The notes beneath the pieces were generated by a model. It saw only the letters and a program-made list of their open reading frames with translations. It searched no databases and was not told where the DNA came from. From Anaerolineales bacterium (GTDB lineage: Bacteria > Chloroflexota > Anaerolineae > Anaerolineales > DRMV01), in assembly GCA_027019065.1 (NCBI GenBank), contig JALUXH010000211.1, positions 1-37,966 on the forward strand: a stretch of DNA of 37,966 nt, in the 5' to 3' direction. Numbering within the stretch: the first letter of the stretch is position 1; each line of letters opens with the position of its first letter. Positions 1 to 7,216 of this stretch are shown here, one piece after another. Position numbers and translations under genes: made by a program.

Positions 1-1
1 G

Positions 2-787
2 TCAGGGGGCGGTGGCGACGACATAAAGGATGGCACACATCAACGTGAGCAACACCAACAGCGCCAGAACGCCCAGAATAGCCCACTGGCGGGGGGTAAA
101 GTTGAAATACCGCTCGGCCTGCTTGACGGCTTTGGGCGGTGCAGCGGCTTTGCGGCTGCGGCGCTTTTTGGAGGAGGCGGCGGCCTGCGGCTTGGGGCGG
201 AAAGCATCGGTCAGGTTCAGCAAATCGGTCGGGGTCAGTGCCGCATCGGCCTGGGTCAGTTTGAGCGCGTGGCGCTTCAGGCCGTCCAGCAGCAACGGCG
301 TAACCTCCGGGCGCACGGCGTCGATATCGGCGCCGGGGTTGGCAAACACCATCAACGGCGTGACTTTAACCGAGAGCCCGGCCTGCTTTTCCAAAAAAGC
401 CGCCACGGCACCGCTCAAATCTTTGGCAACCTGCACCTCATTAGGCTTGCCCGGGCGGTAGCGGCGGTTGCTGCCCTGCATCACTTCCCACTGGCCTTCC
501 CGAATGCGGAAAAACCCCGCCTTCGGCCAGACATACAGCAAAAACACCCCTGCCGGGCCAAGCACCACCGGCGGCAGAGGCGTTTCTTCGCCCGGCAAAC
601 GGAACCCCCGCACCACCGTAAAACGATTATCCAGCACCCCGGCCAGCACCTGCAACACCCGGTCTTCAGCCTGGTGGCGCTGATACCACTTCCAGCCGTG
701 TTTCACCATGGCTTGCAGACGAGTGGCCCAATCCGTTGCTTTTTGCCCCCGTTTGGGCTTGAGCGGCGAAAGGTCTATGAGTTTCAT
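2..787 (-). CDS. NERD-like domain protein with C-terminal membrane anchor
   Basis: A 261-residue protein. The start at 787 is chosen because GAGGAG lies 5 nt upstream; the frame stays open far beyond it only because it runs through repeat DNA. Residues about 45-160 resemble the nuclease-related (NERD) domain: a strand with a 'GPAGVFLLYV' pattern, an aromatic 'GQWEV' segment, and a 'PNEVQVAKDL' helix where NERD proteins usually have a P-x-x-Q helix. The acidic and lysine residues expected in the core 'GVFVIEVK' motif are replaced here (LLYVWPK), so catalysis is doubtful. A basic Ala/Lys/Arg linker (about 200-225) leads to one hydrophobic helix in the last 30 residues, ending near the C-terminus, which suggests a tail-anchored protein with its domain in the cytoplasm. 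Its function is not known. The family assignment is from pattern only. Confidence 0.7.
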   Translation of the reverse strand: MKLIDLSPLKPKRGQKATDWATRLQAMVKHGWKWYQRHQAEDRVLQVLAGVLDNRFTVVRGFRLPGEETPLPPVVLGPAGVFLLYVWPKAGFFRIREGQWEVMQGSNRRYRPGKPNEVQVAKDLSGAVAAFLEKQAGLSVKVTPLMVFANPGADIDAVRPEVTPLLLDGLKRHALKLTQADAALTPTDLLNLTDAFRPKPQAAASSKKRRSRKAAAPPKAVKQAERYFNFTPRQWAILGVLALLVLLTLMCAILYVVATAP

Positions 788-827
788 GGCATCTCCTCGC
801 GAGAAAGAGCCTTCAGGCGCTGCCCGT

Positions 828-836
828 ATTATAGCA
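828..836 (-). promoter_or_regulatory. Extended -10 promoter for the NERD-like gene
   Basis: Read on the minus strand the site is TGCTATAAT, a perfect -10 hexamer with the TGN extension, about 41 bp upstream of the start at 787. No convincing -35 box is seen at 17 bp, which is normal for extended -10 promoters. The rest of 837-927 holds no gene; it contains a GC-rich imperfect palindrome near 893-912. Confidence 0.6.
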
Positions 837-927
837 GAAGAGGCGCCCCGCTGCACTTTTGGGTACAATAGGGGGGCGCTAAAATGCTTCAGGGCGGGGC
901 GGCGTCCCGCCTTACCATTGCCTGCTC

Positions 928-1302
928 GTAACTGTTCAGCCCCGGCCAGGGGAAACCGCAGATGACGCAGATTCCCCAGAAAATCATCCACAGATTCGCA
1001 CCGATTGCAACCCCAGAAAGCACCGGTGATTACCCAGATCTCTCCCCACCCCCGCCGGGGCCTCCCCCTCCCCTCCCTTACAAAGGGAGGGGAGGGGGAA
1101 AAGCCGCCGCAGGCGGCTTGGGGGAGGGGTGAGATCACCCTTCTTCCGAGTTTTGGGTAATCACCAGAGAAAGCACAGCAGCGTCGCAGAAAACACAGAA
1201 GTTCACTTTGCGTCTTTGCCTTTGCGCTTGGCGTTACGCGGCGCAACTTTCGGGTCTCCTCTGCGCCTTGTCGTTTTCATCGCAGGCGGGCTGAGCAGTT
1301 AC
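928..1302. mobile_element. MITE-like element, family D (375 bp), carrying a nested second element
   Basis: The ends are inverted repeats: GTAACTGTTCAGCCC at 928-942 and GGGCTGAGCAGTTAC at 1288-1302, 15 bp with one mismatch. An 8-bp direct repeat GCCTGCTC sits directly outside at 920-927 and 1303-1310, as expected of a target-site duplication. There is no coding capacity. Removing the nested element at 1023-1167 and its own 8-bp duplication leaves an ancestral element of about 222 bp. Its interior contains low-complexity text of the 'cacagaag...gcgtctttgc' kind. It fills the gap between the divergent NERD-like gene and dtd and pushes any upstream promoter away from dtd. Confidence 0.75.
1023..1167 (+). 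mobile_element. MITE-like element, family A, copy 1 (145 bp)
   Basis: The terminal inverted repeats are CCGGTGATTACCCA (1023-1036) and TGGGTAATCACCAG (1154-1167), identical over 12 bp of the inner part with one mismatch near the tip. It is flanked by the direct repeat AGAAAGCA (1015-1022 and 1168-1175; the match extends to a ninth base). Inside are a long hairpin with C/T-rich and G/A-rich arms around the loop TTACAAA, and a second palindrome GCCGCCGCAGGCGGC. A copy in opposite orientation lies at 7034-7177. No ORF of its own is credible. It is inserted in the older element 928-1302. Confidence 0.85.
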
Positions 1303-1333
1303 GCCTGCTCCTTTTCCCAACCAGGAGGCCGAC

Positions 1334-1786
1334 ATGCGCGTTTTGCTTCAGCGAGTCAAGTGGGGACGCGTGCTCATCGGCGGGCACCCCATCGCCGAAA
1401 TCGGGGCGGGGGTCGTGTTGCTGGTGGGCATCGCCCACACCGATACCGAAGAAGAAGCCCGCTACCTCGCCCACAAAATCGCCCACCTGCGCATCTTTGA
1501 AGACGAGAACAGCCAATTCAACCTTTCGCTGCTGGAAACCGGCGGTGAAGCCCTCGTGGTTTCCCAATTCACGCTTTACGCCGATACCCGCAAAGGCCGC
1601 CGCCCGGCTTTTGTTGCCGCCGCGCGGCCGGAGCACGCCCGCCCACTTGTAGAACGCTTCGCCGCATTGCTGCAGGCCGAAGGGGTGCCGGTCCAGAGCG
1701 GCAAATTCGGCGCCCACATGCACGTGGAACTCTGCAACCACGGCCCTGTAACCCTGTGGCTGGAACGGGAGCACGCCGGTGCCTGA
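1334..1786 (+). CDS. dtd: D-aminoacyl-tRNA deacylase (Dtd)
   Basis: A 150-residue cytoplasmic enzyme that hydrolyses the ester bond of D-aminoacyl-tRNAs, and of glycine mischarged on tRNA-Ala, as a quality-control step of translation. Length and sequence match the bacterial DTD family throughout. The two signature motifs are present: SQFTLYAD (residues 77-84) and NHGPVT (135-140), whose Gly-Pro forms the cross-subunit cis-proline site that rejects L-amino acids. The start is set by AGGAGG 5 nt upstream. The gene lies directly after a nested pair of mobile elements, so its promoter is not obvious. The Nnr gene follows 89 bp downstream on the same strand, and the two are probably co-transcribed. 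Confidence 0.95.
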   Translation: MRVLLQRVKWGRVLIGGHPIAEIGAGVVLLVGIAHTDTEEEARYLAHKIAHLRIFEDENSQFNLSLLETGGEALVVSQFTLYADTRKGRRPAFVAAARPEHARPLVERFAALLQAEGVPVQSGKFGAHMHVELCNHGPVTLWLEREHAGA

Positions 1787-1875
1787 ACCTCCGCCTTCGC
1801 TGCAAAGCCCCCTTTCCAACCCCCGCCGCCTGTGGTACAACAACACCACGCAACCGACACCATCGGGAGGCAGCC

Positions 1876-3489
1876 ATGAAACTGGTCACCATAGAAGAAA
1901 TGCGCGCCATTGAGCAGCAAGCCAACGCCCGCGGCCTATCGTATGCTCAAATGATGGAGGCCGCCGGTCAGGGGCTGGCGCGCATCATCGCCGACGGCTA
2001 CGCGCAGCTGGCCGAACACACCGTCTTGGGGCTGGTGGGCGGCGGCAACAACGGCGGCGATACGCTGGTCGCTCTGGCCGAACTGCAGCGCATGGGCTGG
2101 CAGGTGGCCGCCTACCTCGCCCGCCCCCGCCCCAACGACCCGCTGGTCGCGCGCGTCGCCCGCGGCGGCGGCTGGGTTCTGGAAGCCGCAGACGACCCGC
2201 AGCAGGAAACCCTCCGCCGGGTCATCGCCGACCATGCGCTGCTGCTCGACGGCCTGCTGGGCACCGGCGCCCGCCTGCCGCTGCAGAAAGACATCGCCCG
2301 CATTCTGGCAGCCGCAAAAGAAGCCGTGGCCGGGCGCGGCAACATCGTGGTCGCCGTAGACATTCCTTCAGGCACCGACGGCAACACCGGCGAAGCGGCC
2401 GAAGAAACCCTGCCCGCCAGCCTGACCGTCACCATGGCGGCAGCCAAAGTCGGCATGGCGCAAATGCCCGCGCTGGGGCTGGCAGGTCAGGTGGTTGCCG
2501 TAGACATCGGGCTGCCGGCCGACCTGCCCGCGTGGGAAGCCGTGCATCGCTACTGGGCCGATACCGACATGGTGCGAGCCCTGCTGCCGCCGCGCCCGGC
2601 CGAAGCCCGCAAAGGCCTTTTCGGGCATGCGCTGCTTGCCGCGGGGTCGGTCAACTTTGCCGGGGCGCCGCTGCTGGCCGGGGAAGCCGCCTTCCGCATC
2701 GGGGCCGGGCAGGTTACCCTGGCCGTGCCCACGCCCCTGCACCCCGCGCTGGCGGGGGCTTTCCCGGAAGCGGCGTGGCTGCTGCTGCCCCACGAAATGG
2801 GCGTTGTGGCCGAAGATGCCGCCGAAGTGCTGCAAAAAGCCCTCCCCGAAGCCACGGCCTTGCTGCTCGGCCCCGGGCTGGGGCAAGAACAGGCCACCGC
2901 CGATTTCCTGGCGCGCCTGCTGGGCGCCAGGCGGCAAGGGCGCGGGGCGCTGGGCTTTGTGCCCGCGGAAAACAGCCCCAACAAGCCCGCGGCGAGCCTG
3001 CCGCCGCTGGTTGTAGAAGCCGACGCCCTGAAATTGCTGGCGCGCCTGCCTCAATGGCACCGTCACCTGCCTGCCCCCGCCGTGCTGCTGCCCCGTCCGG
3101 AAGAAATGACCGCCCTCACGGGAAACCCCTCCGCCGCCGAACAGGCCAACCGGCTGGCCGCAGCCGAAAAGTATGCCCGGGAATGGGGGCACGTGCTCGT
3201 GCTGAAAGGCGCGGGCACCGTCGTCGCCGGGCCTGACGGCCGCACCGCCGTCATCCCCGTAGCAACACCGGTCCTGGCGCGCGCCGGCAGCGGCGACGTG
3301 CTGGCCGGTGCAGTTGCGGGCTTGCTGGCCCAGGGGCTCCCGCCGTGGGAAGCCGCCGTCGCAGGAGCCTGGCTGCACGCCCAGGCAGGCCTGTTCGCCT
3401 GGGAAAACCTGGGCACCACCGCCAGCGTACTGGCGCGCGAAGTCGCCCGCGCCTTGCCGCAGGTCTTCAACGCGCTCGGCTACGGATAG
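1876..3489 (+). CDS. nnr: Bifunctional NAD(P)H-hydrate epimerase / ADP-dependent NAD(P)HX dehydratase
   Basis: A 537-residue fusion that repairs hydrated NADH/NADPH. The N-terminal YjeF_N domain (about 1-215) epimerises R- and S-NAD(P)HX; visible are GGGNNGGD in the nucleotide loop and VDIPSGTDG. The C-terminal ribokinase-like domain (about 245-537) dehydrates S-NAD(P)HX using ADP; visible are LLLGPGLG, an ADALKLL helix and AGSGDVLAG, with the key Asp at 474. The ATG at 1876 is preferred over longer in-frame starts because GGGAGG lies 5 nt upstream and the longer reading would overlap dtd. The stop is only 3 bp from the stop of the convergent degV gene, with no terminator between. Confidence 0.93.
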   Translation: MKLVTIEEMRAIEQQANARGLSYAQMMEAAGQGLARIIADGYAQLAEHTVLGLVGGGNNGGDTLVALAELQRMGWQVAAYLARPRPNDPLVARVARGGGWVLEAADDPQQETLRRVIADHALLLDGLLGTGARLPLQKDIARILAAAKEAVAGRGNIVVAVDIPSGTDGNTGEAAEETLPASLTVTMAAAKVGMAQMPALGLAGQVVAVDIGLPADLPAWEAVHRYWADTDMVRALLPPRPAEARKGLFGHALLAAGSVNFAGAPLLAGEAAFRIGAGQVTLAVPTPLHPALAGAFPEAAWLLLPHEMGVVAEDAAEVLQKALPEATALLLGPGLGQEQATADFLARLLGARRQGRGALGFVPAENSPNKPAASLPPLVVEADALKLLARLPQWHRHLPAPAVLLPRPEEMTALTGNPSAAEQANRLAAAEKYAREWGHVLVLKGAGTVVAGPDGRTAVIPVATPVLARAGSGDVLAGAVAGLLAQGLPPWEAAVAGAWLHAQAGLFAWENLGTTASVLAREVARALPQVFNALGYG

Positions 3490-3492
3490 CCG

Positions 3493-4356
3493 TCACGCCC
3501 ACCGGATCGTTACCCCCAGCAAGCCGGGGCCGAAATGCACCGCCAGGGCGGGGCCGAAGTCCACCACCAGGGGCTCGCCGTCAAAGCCGAGGGCAGCGGC
3601 GGCTTCCGGCGCCCAGGCACGCGCTTTATCGCCGATGCCGCCATGCACCACCGCCATCCGCCTGACGGCGGCTTCCCCTTTGGCCGCCTGCGCCAATGCC
3701 AGCACCCGCTTCAGCGCGCCGCGGTAAGTGCGCTCGGTGGCCACGGCTTTGGGCACACCCTCCAGCAGGCCCACCACGGGCTTGACCTGCACCGCGGCCT
3801 GGGCTGCCGCCTCGGCGCCCTGCGTGCGGCCGGAAGCCGTCAGGTGCTCCACCTCGGTAACGGTGAAAAAGAGGCAGGAATGCGCTTTGACGGCTTCAAT
3901 GGCTGCCAGGGCTTCATCCACACCGCCTCCGGCGCGCACGGCTTCTGCGGCCTCAATGAGCATAAAGCCCATTTGCATGGAAGTCGTGGCGCTATCCACT
4001 ACATGCACCCGCACGCGGTCGGCGACCATTTGGGCAGCAAGTTCCGCCGACTGGCAGGTGCCGGAGGCTTTCGCGGTCACGTGTACCGAAATCACGTCGG
4101 TATAGCCCTCATCGGCAAGGCGGGCATACACGCGGCGGAAATCTTCCGGCGAAGGCTGCGAGGTGGTCGGCATGTGGCCGGTTTCCTGCCGGAATGTTTG
4201 CAGGCGGCGGTAGAATTCGGCCGGGGCGATCTCTTCGTAATCTTTCAGCGAGGTCTCCCCGAACATGACATACACCGGCACCACGGTCACGCCATAAGCA
4301 GCAGCCATTTCCGGCGGCATGTTCACGGTGGTATCGGTTACAAAAGCAACGGTCAT
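3493..4356 (-). CDS. DegV family fatty-acid-binding protein
   Basis: A 287-residue DegV (EDD fold) protein. It opens with VAFVTDTTVNMPPE, the Thr/Asp-rich start of the family, and contains a TSQPSPEDF-type loop, VDSATTSMQMG and FTVTEVEHLTASGR; the Ser/Thr and Arg residues of these segments line the fatty-acid pocket in known members (FakB-type). FakB proteins present fatty acids to the kinase FakA, but no fakA is visible here, so the partner is unknown. The start at 4356 is supported by AAGGAG a few bases upstream; a longer reading to 4407 has no such site. A terminator-like hairpin (4381-4418) sits immediately upstream. Confidence 0.88.
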   Translation of the reverse strand: MTVAFVTDTTVNMPPEMAAAYGVTVVPVYVMFGETSLKDYEEIAPAEFYRRLQTFRQETGHMPTTSQPSPEDFRRVYARLADEGYTDVISVHVTAKASGTCQSAELAAQMVADRVRVHVVDSATTSMQMGFMLIEAAEAVRAGGGVDEALAAIEAVKAHSCLFFTVTEVEHLTASGRTQGAEAAAQAAVQVKPVVGLLEGVPKAVATERTYRGALKRVLALAQAAKGEAAVRRMAVVHGGIGDKARAWAPEAAAALGFDGEPLVVDFGPALAVHFGPGLLGVTIRWA

Positions 4357-4380
4357 CTTTTTCTCCTTCCGGAAGGGTGT

Positions 4381-4418
4381 GAAAACGAAAACACCGCATC
4401 CCGTCAAGAGATGCGGTG
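4381..4418 (-). terminator. Intrinsic terminator or attenuator upstream of degV
   Basis: On the minus strand a perfect 9-bp stem (CACCGCATC / GATGCGGTG, 4410-4418 and 4392-4400) with a 9-nt loop is followed by TTTTCGTTTTC. It lies 34 bp after the methyltransferase stop and only 25 bp before the degV start, so any degV transcript must pass through it unless it starts inside that 25 bp. Confidence 0.75.
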
Positions 4419-4451
4419 CTCTGCGCTTCGGGAAGCCGCGGCTGCAGGCCG

Positions 4452-5345
4452 TTATTTTGTGGCCACGATATCGGCCATGCCGTGTGCGGTGATGATTTCC
4501 ACCTCGGCTTCGGGGGGCAACAGCGCAGCAATTTGCTGCGGCCGCAGGAAATGAGAGCGCATCAGCAAGATTTTCTCGCCCGCGGCCAGCGCCTTGATCA
4601 GCGGCAGGTTAAGGTCGGGTTCTTCAATCACCAGCCGCCCGCCCGGCGCCAGCACGCGCCAGAGTTCCTGCACGGCTGCCGCCTGCCTGAAGACATGATG
4701 CAGGGCATCCACCATCACCACGCGATTGAAAACGCCGTCGGGGAAGGGCAACTGCTCGGCAAGCGCAGCGGCAGCCTGCACGCCGGGTTTTGCCCGCGCG
4801 TAGCGCAACATCCCCACCGAAAGGTCGGCAACCACAACCTGCCGCGCCGGTTTCAGGAACTGCGCCACGCGCCCTGTGCCGCCGCCGACATCCAGAACAC
4901 GATGTTCCGGCGCAAGGTGCAGCACGTGCAGCAGTCGATGCGGGTCCTGGGGGTGAATCAGGCGTTCATACCAGGGAGCAATCAGGTCAAAATGAAAATC
5001 TGCGCCGTAGTGCGCTGCCCGCCAGCGCCAAAGCAGTGCGCCTCCCCAGGCGGCAACGAGATCCGCCAGCAGGGTTCCCCACCAGAGGCCCGGCTGCCCC
5101 AACCAGGCCGCGCGGAGCGCCAGTTGCCCGCCCCCCAGCACCAACGCCGCGGGCAGCACCGCGCCGCGCCCCAGCCGCCCGCTGCCCAGATAGCCTGCGC
5201 CGAAATACAGCGCCCCCTGCCCCAGCAAAGCCAGCCCTGCAGCCCGCGGCGCCGCCTGCCCCCACCACGCGGGCAGAGGCAGCAGGGCCAGCAAAAACCA
5301 AAAAGCCGTCAAGCGCCAAGAGGGAGGCCGCACGGCTACCCCCAC
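4452..5345 (-). CDS. SAM-dependent methyltransferase with N-terminal membrane segment
   Basis: A 297-residue protein. Residues about 12-108 are hydrophobic and look like three or four membrane helices. From about 115 there follows a class I methyltransferase of the UbiE/Methyltransf_11 type: DVGGGTG (152-158) is the SAM-binding loop, then an acidic residue in VVVADLS, and a conserved 'LWRVLAPGGRLVIEEP' strand region. The substrate is unknown; the membrane segment suggests a lipid or quinone-like acceptor, which is inference. The start is a GTG at 5345 that overlaps the exonuclease stop by 10 bp without a clear ribosome site, so translation is probably coupled. It is last in the operon 6870 to 4452. 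Confidence 0.8.
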   Translation of the reverse strand: MGVAVRPPSWRLTAFWFLLALLPLPAWWGQAAPRAAGLALLGQGALYFGAGYLGSGRLGRGAVLPAALVLGGGQLALRAAWLGQPGLWWGTLLADLVAAWGGALLWRWRAAHYGADFHFDLIAPWYERLIHPQDPHRLLHVLHLAPEHRVLDVGGGTGRVAQFLKPARQVVVADLSVGMLRYARAKPGVQAAAALAEQLPFPDGVFNRVVMVDALHHVFRQAAAVQELWRVLAPGGRLVIEEPDLNLPLIKALAAGEKILLMRSHFLRPQQIAALLPPEAEVEIITAHGMADIVATK

Positions 5346-5905
5346 GGCAGCGACTGCGCCGCAAGTTTGCGGTGGACTTCCCGCGCCAGCAAGGTATCAT
5401 CCAGGGCGCGATGGCTGTTAGGGATGGGAATGCGAAGTTCCCGCCCCACCTGCTCTAACCGCCAGCGGCGCAGGCTGCCGTCGGGGCGGCGTTGCCCTTT
5501 GAATTCGGAATAGAGCATCAGCAGATCGCCGTATTCCGCCCCCGGCACATCAAACGCCATCTCATAGCGGGCAGCCGTTTGCCGCATCACCCGAACATCG
5601 TAGTCGGCGTTGTAAATCAGCACCAGGCGCCCGGCCATGGCCGCCTGAATTTGCGGCCAGGCTTCCGGCCAGGATGGCGCGTTTTGCAGCATCGCGGTGG
5701 TCAGGCCGTGCACGCGGGAAGCATCGGCAGGCACCTCGCCCTGGGGGCGAATCAGCGTGTTGACCAATGGGCGTCCGTCGGCATCCACAATCGCGATTTC
5801 AACAACCTCGGCGTCCCCGCCCAGCCCTGTGGTTTCGGTATCCAGATAGACCGGCTGCCGCTGCAACCATGCTTTGGCCTGCCGGATGGCATCCCAACGG
5901 CTCAT
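5336..5905 (-). CDS. DEDDh-type 3'-5' exonuclease (DnaQ/PolC epsilon-like)
   Basis: A 189-residue exonuclease of the RNase T/DnaQ superfamily. All motifs are visible: ExoI DTETTG (Asp22, Glu24), VHGLT, ExoII YNADYD (Asp103), and ExoIII H165-R-A-L-D-D170. These residues bind the two metal ions that hydrolyse 3'-terminal nucleotides. The protein is a stand-alone domain, not fused to a polymerase, so it could act in proofreading, repair or RNA trimming. The start at 5905 has GGAGGA 7 nt upstream and overlaps the stop of the aldo/keto reductase gene by 4 bp. Confidence 0.9.
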   Translation of the reverse strand: MSRWDAIRQAKAWLQRQPVYLDTETTGLGGDAEVVEIAIVDADGRPLVNTLIRPQGEVPADASRVHGLTTAMLQNAPSWPEAWPQIQAAMAGRLVLIYNADYDVRVMRQTAARYEMAFDVPGAEYGDLLMLYSEFKGQRRPDGSLRRWRLEQVGRELRIPIPNSHRALDDTLLAREVHRKLAAQSLPWG

Positions 5906-6870
5906 GCGTCTTCCTCCGGAGCATTCTGCAAAATAGCCTCAATGCGTTCCAGCACCTCGTCGTTCAATTTGCCCAGGGCATCCGCAGCGCCCAGGTTTTC
6001 TTCCAATTGCGCCATACGGGTAGCGCCGGTAATCACGCTGGAAACCTCTTTTCGCCGCAGCAGCCAGGCAATGGCAAGTTGTGCGGTGGTCATATCCAGT
6101 TCAGAAGCCAGCGCCGAGAGTTGCCGCACCTTCGCCACGACTTCGGGCGTAATGCGGTCGCGCAGCCAGCCCATGTTTTCCAGCGAGGCCCGGCTGCCTT
6201 CGGGAATGCCATCGTTATATTTGCCGGTCAAAATGCCGGAATAAAGCGGGCTCCAGGTGGTCAGGCCGATGCCAAACCGCCGGGTCACAGGGGCCAGTTC
6301 CAGTTCCACCCGGCGGCGGTGCAGCATGTTGTACTGCGGCTGTTCCACCACCGGCGGGATGAGGTGATGCTGCCGGGCGATGCCCACGGCTTCCACAATT
6401 TGCGCCGCCGTCCATTCCGAAGTGCCCCAGTAGAGGATCTTTCCCTGCCGGATGAACACATTCATCGTATAGACCACTTCCTCCACCGGCGTATCGGGGT
6501 CAAAGCGATGGCAATAGTAAATATCCAGGTAATCCGTCTGCAAACGGCGCAGGGAAGCATGGAGCGACTCGGACATATGTTTGCGGGAAAGGCCGCGTCC
6601 GTTGGGGCCGGGCATGGTTTGCCAGAAAACTTTGCTGGAAAGCACCAGCGCTTCACGCGGCAGCCCCTGAATGGCCTTCCCCAGGATGATTTCAGCCTGG
6701 CCGCGAGCATAAACATCGGCATTATCAAAGAAGTTGATGCCGTGGTCGTAAGCCGCATGCACAAGGTCGGTGGCTTCCTGCTGAGAAAGCTGGTTGCCGA
6801 AAGTCACCCAGGCGCCATAAGAAATTTCGCTTACTTTAATGCCTGCTTGTCCCAAGCGTCGGTAGTGCAT
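5902..6870 (-). CDS. Aldo/keto reductase (Kv-beta/YghZ-like)
   Basis: A 322-residue NADPH-dependent oxidoreductase of the aldo/keto reductase superfamily with a TIM-barrel fold. The catalytic tetrad is intact: Asp49, Tyr54 (in FFDNADVY), Lys80 (SSKVF) and His121 (YYCHRFDP). The N-terminal YRRLGQAGIKVSEISYGAW and the internal YLDIYYCHRFDP resemble AKR6/AKR14 members such as Kv-beta subunits and YghZ. The physiological carbonyl substrate cannot be read from sequence. The start at 6870 has AGGAGGT upstream. It is first in the three-gene minus operon, with an extended -10 promoter at 6957-6965. Confidence 0.92.
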   Translation of the reverse strand: MHYRRLGQAGIKVSEISYGAWVTFGNQLSQQEATDLVHAAYDHGINFFDNADVYARGQAEIILGKAIQGLPREALVLSSKVFWQTMPGPNGRGLSRKHMSESLHASLRRLQTDYLDIYYCHRFDPDTPVEEVVYTMNVFIRQGKILYWGTSEWTAAQIVEAVGIARQHHLIPPVVEQPQYNMLHRRRVELELAPVTRRFGIGLTTWSPLYSGILTGKYNDGIPEGSRASLENMGWLRDRITPEVVAKVRQLSALASELDMTTAQLAIAWLLRRKEVSSVITGATRMAQLEENLGAADALGKLNDEVLERIEAILQNAPEEDA

Positions 6871-6956
6871 GGTTTACCTCCTGAAAAACGAAAGGGTTGC
6901 GATGGCCGTTCAGCACCCAAATCTGCTGTTCAATGGTCACAGGGTGTGTGGAGAAA

Positions 6957-6965
6957 ATTATACCA
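6957..6965 (-). promoter_or_regulatory. Extended -10 promoter of the aldo/keto reductase operon
   Basis: On the minus strand the site reads TGGTATAAT, a perfect extended -10 box, 86 bp before the start codon at 6870. No good -35 is seen at the expected distance. The stretch 6966-7026 contains no gene. Confidence 0.65.
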
Positions 6966-7033
6966 GCCCCGTCAAGGGCAGGACACATCAATCGGACCGC
7001 CCGCCCGCCAACATTGGCGTGCCCCCATTTTTG

Positions 7034-7177
7034 CTGGTGATTACCCAAAACTCGGAAGAAGGGTGATCTCACCCCTCCCCCAAGCCGCCTGCGGCGGCTT
7101 TCCCCCTCCCCTCCCTTACAAAGGGAGGGGAGGGGGAGGCCCCGGCGGGGGTGGGGAGAGATCTGGGTAATCACCAG
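7034..7177 (-). mobile_element. MITE-like element, family A, copy 2 (144 bp)
   Basis: Perfect 14-bp terminal inverted repeats, CTGGTGATTACCCA (7034-7047) and TGGGTAATCACCAG (7164-7177). It is flanked by the direct repeat ATTTTTG at 7027-7033 and 7178-7184. It is the reverse complement of the element at 1023-1167 except for one T missing from a short T run, one base at a tip, and the hairpin loop, which reads TTACAAA on the plus strand in both copies despite the opposite orientation of the arms. The right end abuts the promoter of the 7416 operon. Confidence 0.87.
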
Positions 7178-7187
7178 ATTTTTGGGC

Positions 7188-7216
7188 TTGCGTTCCAGGA
7201 TATCTTGTGCTAAAGT
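7188..7216 (+). promoter_or_regulatory. Sigma-70-type promoter of the 7416-9147 operon
   Basis: TTGCGT at 7188-7193, a 17-bp spacer, and TAAAGT at 7211-7216 preceded by TGC (extended -10). It starts 4 bp after the target duplication of the mobile element at 7034-7177, so the insertion replaced whatever lay upstream of this promoter. The predicted transcript has a leader of about 190 nt. Confidence 0.6.

Noticed and set aside
1086-1140. G-quadruplex as the function of the family A element
   Set aside because: The G runs are the arm of a perfect hairpin, which explains them equally well; no independent evidence is available from sequence.
788-1246. In-frame extension of the NERD-like gene to a 414-residue protein
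   Set aside because: The extra 153 residues are translated from the nested mobile elements; the start at 787 has a good ribosome site.
1129-1500. Plus-strand ORF across the mobile element into dtd
   Set aside because: It overlaps dtd in another frame and consists of repeat sequence.
1756-1875. Upstream extension of nnr by 40 codons
   Set aside because: It would overlap dtd and lacks the ribosome site present before 1876.
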